The notes under the pieces: model-generated
What the model was told of the DNA's origin: nothing
What the model saw: the letters and a program-made list of their open reading frames with translations, nothing else
Database searches by the model: none
Shown: piece after piece, positions 55,461-64,000 of the stretch
How positions within the stretch are numbered: the first letter of the stretch is position 1
Layout: every line of letters begins with the position of its first letter
From: Berberis thunbergii
Lineage: Eukaryota; Streptophyta; Magnoliopsida; Ranunculales; Berberidaceae
Direction: 5' to 3'
DNA: 64,000 bases
Assembly: GCA_003290165.1 (NCBI GenBank)
Contig: QNQO01006983.1
Coordinates: 60,125-124,124 of the forward strand
Translations under genes and position numbers: made by a program

Positions 55461-57415
55461 CAAGTTATTAGGGGTGGGCAACAATCCTGATCCGGACTGG
55501 TATGGTTCCGTTCCGTTTCAAACCATACCAAAAAGGTTTCTACTATTTCATCCAGGTCCTGGTCCCGGATCAATTAGAATTGGGATGGGACAATTTCTAG
55601 AAATGTTTTGGTCCCATGTAGTCCCGGTCTATCTAGGACCGTTCCGGTTACTATAGTGGACCTACTTCAAACCCAAGCCCAAGTCCATAGCAAAGTAAGT
55701 AATAAAAAACCTAAACCTAGGTTCATTCTCATTTATACTCCTCTCCTCGCCTCCATCTCTAGCTCACCATTGGTTTTTCACCATCAATCGACTACCGAAA
55801 ATTCTAAATTGCACTGGTATCTCACCTGGTATCTTGCCTGGATGGTGCCAAGCACGTGCATCCGCGAGGTGCCAGGCACGTGGGTGGTCTTGGGAAAAAA
55901 AAACAAAAACAAAGTATCAACAATGTGTATTGCTTTCATTAATTCAACATCAAAAATTCTAATCACCCAAAAGAAATGAAGGAAATTTTGGGGGTTTCAT
56001 TCAACATATAAATATTTGTATAGATGAAGACATTATCATTTGGGGGTTTCATTCAATCTAACCACCCAAAAGAAAGGAAGGAAATTTTGAAAACATTGTG
56101 TTTCTTTCAACAAGATGGGGTTAGGAATCATTGGGGGTTTCATTCAATCTAACTCCACCTCCGCCTCCTCCACCCCTACTACCTCCGTCGAAAGCAGATT
56201 AGGGCTATGATAGTTCATGGTGCTTCCAAGTCATGGTTGAGTAGAATTGTTCTCTTCAACAAGATGGGGTTAGGAATCGGCAAACCATCGAATACCCATT
56301 TCTCTTTCAGCTCTGTTTTCAGTCTGGGTCTCATTTTTAAGGCGTGGGTGTCTCCCTAAACTAGTCATGCTTGCTTGCTCTGTTTTTTTTAAAGAGATGA
56401 AACAGTAGAGAAGAAGTAGAGGAAGAAGTGAGAGGAAGAGAGCAAGAGTGGGTTTTGAGAGGAGAGATTGTTATCAGAAAAGATGAAAAGATGAAAAGAG
56501 TGAGCTTTTTGGTTGGTGGTTTGGTTGAGAAGGAAGGAGGTTTGGAGTTCTCTCGGTCTGTGCTTTGAGAGAGAGAGAGAGAGAATTGTTTTCACGGGCT
56601 TGAGATTGGTGTTTGAGATTATTTTTTTTGCCCTTTTGATGCCCCTGAATTGGCACGTGCCTGGCACTTGCCAGGCGAGATACCAGTGCTACGTAGCATT
56701 GCTTATCGACTACTAAGCATTGTTTATTGTTCACCATCAATCGACTACTAAGCAGGCAAGCACCACTGGTATGTTTTTTTTTTTCTTCTTTAGTGGGTCT
56801 TCTTCTTCTTCTTCTAGGCCATGAGATGTGGGGTAGCACGACACCAAATCTCTACATTCATAGAGGATGTGTTGGATGTATTCTTTAGTGATTGTAGATA
56901 ATGCAATCAGGAAATGAAACATACCTTCTGTGGTAAAGAAGACTGGAGGAATGAAGCTTATTGTTCACGTAAATTTAAGTGTTTAATTTCACACGTTGTC
57001 CAGATGAAAGATGTCACTTTTTTGATGTTTAATGTTTAATTACTCACATAAGCGAGAAGCTGAGAACACATTGTTTGATTTCACACGCCTTCTTAGTGGG
57101 CTTTCTTCTTCAGTGGGTCTTCATTTTCTTCAATCAACTAAAATTAAAAAGACTGTCATCATTGTTTGATTAGGTTTGTTTCATGTTGAATTGAGTTTAG
57201 TCCAGATTTCATTTCATGTATTGCTAGGTGAAGTGCAATTGTTTGATTAATTAAAGGGTGATTAACTCCTAATTTACTCTGTATATGTTTGCTAGAAGTA
57301 CTGAAAGCTCTCATTGATCTCAGCTTTAATTTGACTGCATTTCTTGTGTGATGGAATACGCAGCAGTAAGAAGTAAATCTCTAATTTCTTTCTATTTGTT
57401 GTTGGCTTCAACGGA

Positions 57416-57505
57416 GAAATCAGAAAGTACCAGAAGAGTACTGAGCTTCAAATCCGCAACCTCCCCTTCCAGCGCCTTGTCCGTGAAATTGCTCAGGACT
57501 TCAAG
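57416..57505 (+). pseudogene. captured histone H3 exon fragment
   Basis: The frame 57416-57505 reads [14 protein letters not shown] then [16 protein letters not shown], followed by gtatca. This is 30 codons of the H3 alpha-N/alpha-1 region with two changes (L>Q, K>N) relative to the usual plant H3, ending at AAG|GT as an intron donor. It is an intron-containing H3 (H3.3-type) source by inference, because replication-dependent plant H3 genes lack introns. Upstream codons diverge (VVGFNG instead of a TVALR-like start), and the long plus frame at 57348-57557 is not the H3 frame. Confidence 0.8.
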
Positions 57506-58189
57506 GTATCATATTTGTGGAGAATTTTTTTTATTTTTATTTTTAATCACCTCATGAGAGATTGATTTCTAGTGTTAGGTGCATTTGAGAATTGGGGGAT
57601 TAGTTCTAGCTTTTAGTATTGTAAAATGAGAAGTTACAATCACCTATCCAATCCAATAAATTTTTTTTTTTTGCTCCATTTTCCATAGTTCACTGAGTAT
57701 CCACTTTCTTTGATGTTTTCACTAAGGCATTAATGAATCTACCGAAAAAAGGCTAATATACATTTTTTAATGAAACACTCATGTAAATGGACCACAGTTC
57801 TCCATATTTGTAACTTAGACAACATCAAATAAATGATTTTTTTTGGTTCACCAGTTGATGTAATTGGAAGGTTTATGAGAATGGAACTGATTTATACATG
57901 TATTCATCCATGGTTGCATATCATATTTATAGCTAAAGCTTTACCTCCAGTCCAACACATGATGCATTGAGTTGGGAGCAATATATGTTTGTTTGCTCTT
58001 TTTTTTTAAATAGGTTTAATGAGATATTTGTCAAATGTATTATGCATTTCTTTCTTGCTTGATATTAATTATAGCGAATTTCATGTACTCTACTGCAATT
58101 ATATCTCTGCTTTGATTTTGTTTAAGCATAGCAGTATGATCTTTTGCTAAAACGTGATCATTTAATATGTTTGATATATTTTGTGTAGG

Positions 58190-58240
58190 AAAAACATGGT
58201 GATAATCAAGTCCAAAGGCATTAGTAGGGCTGCATCTTCA
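58190..58240 (+). pseudogene. possible second captured H3 exon scrap
   Basis: After tttgtgtag|g the bases gtgataatcaagtccaaagg / cattag resemble the codons of the VTIMPKDIQ end of H3. The match is short and interrupted, and it is given only because it follows an acceptor-like AG downstream of the first H3 piece. Confidence 0.3.
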
Positions 58241-59299
58241 AGTGTAAGCTCAACATTTACGTCTATGCATCCACAACCAAGGAATGATTTTTGCGAAATA
58301 TAGTGAAATTTATGTTTTTTCAAGTACGAAAAGAAAAATTGTGAAATGCAATTTTACAATTTTTCGACGGTTTTTTTTTCAAAATTCCGCCCAAACAAAA
58401 AAAACATAAAAGTCAAAAATAGTAGAATTTGGGTCGAAAATTTTCAACGTAGTGAAGGGGGTGGGGAGAGGGTGAGTTCAGGGATGTTGAGAGATGTGGA
58501 GAAGATGGAGATTATGAGGGAGGGGTGGAGTGCAATGGTGGTGGCTGAGAAGATGATGGGAGAGGGGAGTGGTGGTGAAGGTGTAAATTTGTTGAGTTCT
58601 TCGTTGAAGAAGTGTGACAGTGGTGGGGCTACTGTTACTCACCCACAACAGAAGTTGTCTTCTTTTTGAAGAAAAGTCAAAACAAAGCAGAGAAAAATAA
58701 ACGATGAGATAGGGAGGGAGAGAGAGAGGATTTACTATGGGCTCTGACTTCTTCACCCTAAGTTGTCTTCTCACCTTTTGCCTGTCACCCTATCTTTCCA
58801 TTTTTTTTATTCTTATTTACAGTAGAACCAAGAGTCATAAAGGTTTGTAGTTGTATGAAGAGCTATTCTTGAGATGTGAAGTACCATTTATATACCCATC
58901 CGACACTTGTCATCCTCCTTATGGCTTTCTCTCACTTTCCCTCCTCATTTTCTTCACCCATTAAAACTTAAAAAACCTCCAAAAATGTGGATTTAGAATT
59001 TTATGTGGATTATTATTTAATTCTTATAATTAGAGGCAGGAGATTTTTGTGATATTTTAATATGTATGCTCGAAATTCTTACGTTTTTTCTTTACATACC
59101 GAAATATTTCTTAAAATCAGTATACTGAAATTAAGTCGAAAAATGAAATCACAATCCTTGTCCACAACCAATTACAAGCTCAACTCCACCTCAATTACAT
59201 ACGACACCACCACCACCACCACCAGTAACATCAACACCTACTAGTACAATTACAGCGATATCCAAAATCCTACCAACTGGTCCAGATATCTTATACGAT

Positions 59300-59465
59300 C
59301 TTCCATCAGGTATGAAACCTGGGGTGTATAGATCATCTATTTGGGAGCATTACACGACTTACTAAGTTAAGAGTTTTAAAAAGTTAAAAATGAAGAAAGT
59401 GAGAAGTTTGAGGATGTAGTTGTGTACAAAGAGAGGGATAAATGCAAATATTGTCCTAAGAGCAT
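59300..59465 (+). pseudogene. hAT transposase BED zinc finger remnant
   Basis: SSIWEHYTTY at about 59335-59365, then in another frame YKERDKCKYC (59425-59455). This is the 'S.vW.hF ... AkCkyC' pattern of the BED finger that binds transposon ends. A stop lies between the two halves. Confidence 0.75.
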
Positions 59466-59999
59466 CTCCAAGGATCCCCTACATTAGCTAAAAAGCTACT
59501 TTTGGGGTTTAATGTGGGAAAAACCTTGCTCCAAAGGATTATCTATCCAAGCCCCATTTTAACTGTCTCTCCCTTCCCCCTATGTTTGGGGGCATCCATT
59601 CCATCCCCAAATCCTAATAAATATTAAAAAAGTGATTTTTATTTCTTCTCTCTCCTCTAATCATTAAAATTTATATAGAAAAAAATTGTAAAACTAGGAA
59701 AAGTTATACTTAAATAATGCTGAAAAGGTTAAAATGGATAATGTGGTTGGAGTGGTGAGAAATAGGGGGACCCCTAAAATTAGCTTTCGGTTAAACTGTG
59801 GGATGGTTTTTGTTTTTACCCTTGGAGATGCTCTAAGGGCCAAGGGGATTACGCTGGGGAAAGTGGTCCTAATGGGACTGGTGGGCCAAAAAAACATATC
59901 CCTATGTGTAAGTGATATCATGCCAATGCCTACTTGCAAATACATAAATGGTAGTGTTGATATGGAGGCTTATCTCTAAGGGTTTCGATCATAAGGAAA

Positions 60000-60120
60000 T
60001 GATGGAGGTTTGTGTTGATATGGTAGTGTTTGATGAGCTGCCATTTAGTTTTGTTGAAAAGAAGGGTTTTAGGATATTTTGCATGACATGAATGCCTTTG
60101 TTTAATGCCCCATCTTGAAT
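60000..60120 (+). pseudogene. hAT transposase central region remnant
   Basis: MMEVCVDMVVFDELPFSFVE followed by KKGFRIF corresponds to the '..DELPF.fVE..GFr.f' segment found in Ac/RICESLEEPER-type transposases, followed by LFNAPS (usually 'P.f..PSR'). A single stop (MT*MPL) interrupts it. Confidence 0.8.
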
Positions 60121-60489
60121 AACTCTGGTTATTGATAGAAGATTTGCAGTGGGCTGATTACGAGATGGAAGAGAAGAAGTCTGAGATCAAAGACTTGTTG
60201 TTTCAGCCTTTTGAAGAGTATAGAATGGACAAGGTTGATAAAATGTGAAGAGAAGCAACACCAATCTGAAGAGGCAAAGAGTTATAAAAATGGATGAGAC
60301 CAACAACGTTAGTTCAAGATCAGGGATGAAATATGTGATGAATTGGACTAAACATGTGGAATAAACTTATGAGGCAGTGATCTTCATGAGACTGTTTGAT
60401 ATTTTAAAGATCCCATTTTGGCTATCAGGAACAAAAATGTTGATCAATCTACTGGCAATACAAAGGTAGAAAGTGAACCCTCTACATAG

Positions 60490-60957
60490 GAGTTGGCTAA
60501 GAAGTATAGGTCATTTGATATTTTGCAGTAGTGGAAGCATGTCGCTTGCTAATATCCTGTGTTAACCTTAACTGCCAAGGACACATTTTGTGACAACCTC
60601 CTCCCGTACTGTACCGATACTGTTCGCTTTGGGCTACCATCCGGCCCTAACGGCTTTAAAACGAGTCAATAGAATGGGGAGCTGACCCTGCACATATAAG
60701 GATCATCCTCCTCCCCTACCCAGGCGATATGGGACTATGATTCCCCTTGTAGCTCGTCCAACCTCTTCCGGCCTGTTGGGCTCCAACCCTCACCCTCACC
60801 TCAGGTCCACCCACTTAGGGTCTTACACATTTGCTATTCAAGTCTCCACTGTTGCTTCTGAAAGTGTTTTTAGCACAAGTGGTAGAGTTATAGATTCATT
60901 TAGGAGTTCATTAACTCCTAAATCAGTAGAGGCCTTGATATGTATGCAAAACTAGTT
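60490..60957 (+). pseudogene. hATC dimerisation domain remnant, split by solo LTR
   Basis: The upstream half is ELAKKYRSFDILQ followed by a stop and a WKHVAC segment (60490-60545), then LTAKD. The downstream half after the solo LTR is FAIQVSTVASESVFSTSGRV ... SSLTPKSVEALICMQN to the stop at 60955. VAS.S.FSTSGR is the hallmark of the hATC domain. The frame is continuous across the insertion site when one cattt copy and the LTR are disregarded. Confidence 0.9.
60589..60827. mobile_element. 239-bp solo LTR (TRIM-like) in hAT transposase
   Basis: TGTGACAACC...GTCTTACA is flanked by the 5-bp repeat cattt (60584-60588 and 60828-60832). It contains tacccaggcgatatgggact and cacatataaggatc, a TATA-containing style seen in plant TRIM LTRs. 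GC content is clearly higher than in its surroundings. No internal region or second LTR is present. Confidence 0.85.
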
Positions 60958-62430
60958 GAGAGGAGATGAATATTACAATAGACTTTGAAGATGAACCTAC
61001 TGTCGAAAAGCTAGAATTCTATGAAGACATTGAAACATGTACTTGTACACTGATTTCCTATTGATTATTATGTTGGTTCAATTGTTGATTATTGGGGGTC
61101 TGATTCTATCATGATTTCCATATAATTGTTCAATGCAAGGGCAACAACAAATTTAAGCTCAAACAACATCAATAATCCAGTTCAAGATGATCCAATGGCA
61201 AGAGAAAAGGCACTGATGCAAGAAGATGATTCGAAAGAATAACTATGGTAAGTTATGACAATATAGGTATCATCTCTTATTCATCTTTCGTTTCTTTCAA
61301 TGTGTGAACTGTTTGCAAACTAAAAAAAATGAAGCAAAAAATATTTAAAGGTGACTCTTTAGCTATTTATAGCTTTATTGAATTTTCTGCAATTCTGTGG
61401 CAGTATAATATGTTTTAAACTCTTCTTAATTCTAGCATATTGAATTACTAATAGTAGATTGATATTGATAGAAATTATGTCGGTTCAATTTGTACAATAT
61501 TTCAAGGGCAATTGTACAATATTTCAACTCTTCTTAATATAGTACAGTTGTTGATATTGATAGTAGATTATGCTAGTTCAATATTTTGTACAAACTTGAA
61601 TCAACAAACAATGCATGACAATTGATATAAGCTTTGTTGAACCAACAAACATTTTGTACATGTTTTCAACTCTGATGAATTGAGAAGAGATTGATATAGC
61701 TCTGTTGAATCAACTCTCTGTTGATATGGCTCTGTTTTGAATTTTCTGCAATTTATGAGGCATTGCATTTTAATCATTTGCTAAACCACTTTTGGTTTTG
61801 TTTGTAGGTGATTCTAAGGTGATCAGTGAGATTCAGGGTGTTGACAATAACTTTCAGCACCTTTTCCTACTTTTTAAGGTTTTCTAAACTAAAAAAGGAT
61901 GTTTGTTAGTGTAGCCTTGTACTTGGTCTAAGAAAAATTTGGTGGTATTTGGCTATTGCAAGAACAATGTACTTTTAGTCGGGGAGCTTGATATCACCTG
62001 TTTGGATGCTTGATTCTATAGTTTAAATGATGGTGTATGCTGATTAATCTTTTGTCTAATTCAAGTATTCAACATTTTTCTACATTTCCATACTCAAAGC
62101 ACTGCCTGGGTGTTGTATGTGAATTGTTTTGGTTTGGCCTAGCTGAAAATTTGGGTTTGGCTTGATAAAAAGTTAATTTGAAATTTGGTTGGAGGGGGGC
62201 GCTAACCAAACTGAATTAGCCAATGGATTTGGATTGGGCCCTACTCAAATAGGATATCATGGTTTAGTCTCGACCGTCCCTGTTCAAACCAGTCTGGGAC
62301 GAACCAATTTTTCAAAAAAAAAAAAAAAAAAAAAAACTCTAATCCCGAAATGTTCTGTCCCATTTCACAGAACCGGATTGGGGCTGAAACAAACCCAATC
62401 TTTTACCGTTCCAAACTGTGCCCACCCCTA

Positions 62431-64000
62431 TAAGTTATTATTAGATATAGGCATTCTAGTCATGCGATGCAACTACTTCTAAAACTTTGTTGTTTCTCTA
62501 AAAAATTGGGTTGTGATGTCTAACTTAGATTTGGCTATGATTAATTAAGCAAACCCAATATTTAATTAAGGTTCAAATATTGTTGTATCAACCGTAATTA
62601 TTCCACCAAAGTAATAATGGCTTATTTTCCATTTGTTTAAATAATTGGTTATTGTAACGAAATAGCTGGAGTGAATGTGAGTGGATGAGAATGTATTTGG
62701 GTAATTGTGGGAGTATGAATGTAAGTAGTTCTATAACCACCTTAGATATATAAATATAACCCAAATACTATTATACAATTTAGAAAGCACATCTCAAGAA
62801 AAGTTCAATTTCAAAGTTCAAATCGGAAAAGATTAATCATTTATTGTCTTTTTTCAAATTTTTACATATCTGCAATATACATTTCTGCAATTTATTTTCA
62901 AGGTTTGCATTTATTTTCTTTACAACTTCTATAATTTTATTATTCATACTTATCTTTTCAATGATCTTCATCTCCTTCACAAATTTCCATTTAGTGAATG
63001 TGCATGAAAAAATCTTTTTAGTTGAGACATTAGAATTCATAGTGCTATTCTTAAAAGTCAAATTCCTATTGGAATATTTCTTATAAGAATTCCTAACACG
63101 CCCTAATAGTTTTGGAGTAATCATTTAAAAAAAAACTAGTATGATTATTGAATTAAAGAAAGTAGAAAACGAGACAAGAGAAGACAAAATAACCGATCGA
63201 AAAACACAATAAATGGTTCAAGGAAATTGTCAAATCCGGCGTCATCCAAGTTTGGCCCTTCACCACTGTCGTTGCTGATGAGAGTTGACAACACCGTGTG
63301 CGCCAACCCCAACTTTTATAAACCATCTCCCCTGAATTAATGTAGCCATCCTCAATGTTCATTATCACAAAAAGCCTCATTTCCCACCCATAATAGTCGT
63401 CCAACACCACTGATATCGTCAACCTAACCCACAAGCCTTCCTCTACCCAAAAATTTCGCTATCAACCAGACTAAACAGACTCTCTCATCCCGATTTCTCT
63501 CTTTCACTTTTTTTAATAAGAAACAGTCATTCATTCAAGCTAAAATGGAAAACAAATGCAAATTATAAAAACTAAACACATTATTTACTTCACACCCATT
63601 ATAAACTGAGGCAAGTAAGAAGGGTTTTTTTTTTTTTTTTTTTGTTAAGTAGACTCAGAAATCTTAATGGGAATTGGGACATTTTAAAAGAGTGTTTGTT
63701 TTAATTTTTGATTAGAAGTTGAAGTTTCGATTGGAGTAAACACTATGGGGGGTGCTGATTACTTTGTACTGAGTCCTTAATGAAAATGTATTCCAATAAT
63801 AACCTAAATTCGTAATGATTGTTGCTCTTCTCTACCAACCTTCCCATCTTTCTCCACCTTCTTTTTATCATGTGAGCAGTACCTCCACCATCGACACTAC
63901 CCTGGCCTCCCCTCCTCTTCCTCTTCTTATTCCTATTTCACTTTCTCTTCCCTCTATTGAAGATTATATTAGGAATGAAGAGGGATATAGGGTGATTTCT
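62431..64000. other. intergenic, no gene recognised
   Basis: A T-run lies at 63626-63643, and a CT-rich stretch lies near the end (63830-63960). Minus-strand frames at 62837-63124 and 63153-63434 resemble no known family. Confidence 0.35.

Larger units (their letters stand above)
55469..62430 (+). mobile_element. ~7 kb hAT transposon with transposase remnants and captured DNA
   Basis: The termini TAGGGGTGGGCA and TGCCCACCCCTA are perfect inverted repeats. The flanks caagttat (55461-55468) and taagttat (62431-62438) are an 8-bp target duplication with one change. Subterminal tgggac/gtccca and ggttccg motifs occur at both ends. Inside are BED-finger, central and hATC transposase remnants on the plus strand (59.3-60.95 kb), a histone H3-like exon piece (57.4 kb) and a solo LTR. 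Distance between ends, TIR and TSD fit an originally autonomous hAT. Confidence 0.9.

Noticed and set aside
58346..58774. Overlapping plus- and minus-strand frames of ~100 codons
   Set aside because: Purine-rich low-complexity DNA inside the hAT element; no domain recognised in either direction.
1..64000. CRISPR arrays, bacterial operons, rRNA genes
   Set aside because: The window is plant nuclear DNA; no spaced direct-repeat array or rRNA sequence was seen.

Overview
The window is AT-rich plant nuclear DNA, most likely from a flowering plant with a repeat-rich genome. The evidence is tRNA-derived SINEs, hAT, MULE, LINE and Ty3/gypsy remnants, a fossil caulimovirid and spliceosomal introns. 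The species cannot be named from sequence alone. I recognise one apparently intact host gene. Nearly everything else is mobile DNA, often nested.

Layout. (1) 1-12.5 kb is repeat DNA. Two tandem copies of a ~3 kb block (1-3129 and 5044-7957) each carry a TATA box with a pyrimidine-rich leader, short tandem repeats, a long foldback palindrome and a broken acidic reading frame. Copy A alone carries a SINE. Ends of one hAT family (GGGTGGGCA...TGCCCACCC) lie around and between the copies, followed by foldback MITEs. (2) 13.0-18.4 kb holds, on the minus strand, a LINE ORF1 fragment fused to a broken endogenous pararetrovirus. (3) 19.1-20.2 kb is a hAT element with TIRs CAG(G/T)GGCGGAT and a SINE nested inside it. 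(4) 21.2-36.7 kb is a three-exon minus-strand gene for a RING + PHD zinc-finger protein (predicted 717 aa). Its introns are 7.9 and 5.6 kb and contain a complete-ended Ty3/gypsy element, two LINE remnants, a gypsy RNase H scrap, MITEs, tandem duplications and a large AAT/ATT microsatellite. (5) 37.0-38.0 kb is a hAT element 279 bp upstream of that gene's ATG.

(6) 39.05-49.88 kb is a minus-strand LTR element with ~3 kb LTRs, an ~0.8 kb non-coding interior and a GTAAA target duplication. A hAT MITE sits in one LTR and a 3.3 kb LINE fragment in the other. The element interrupts an older decayed reading frame. (7) 52.6-54.6 kb is a decayed minus-strand MULE transposase with a FAR1-type N-terminus, split by an Emigrant-like MITE. 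(8) 55.47-62.43 kb is a ~7 kb hAT transposon with TIRs and a near-perfect 8-bp target duplication. It keeps BED and hATC transposase remnants, has a solo LTR inside the hATC region, and carries a histone H3 exon fragment, which looks like gene capture. (9) 62.4-64 kb shows nothing recognisable.

The RING/PHD gene probably acts as a chromatin-reading E3 ligase or adaptor; this is inferred from its domains. The other sequences do not work as a pathway. They record a layered series of insertions, deletions and rearrangements, several of which can be ordered in time.
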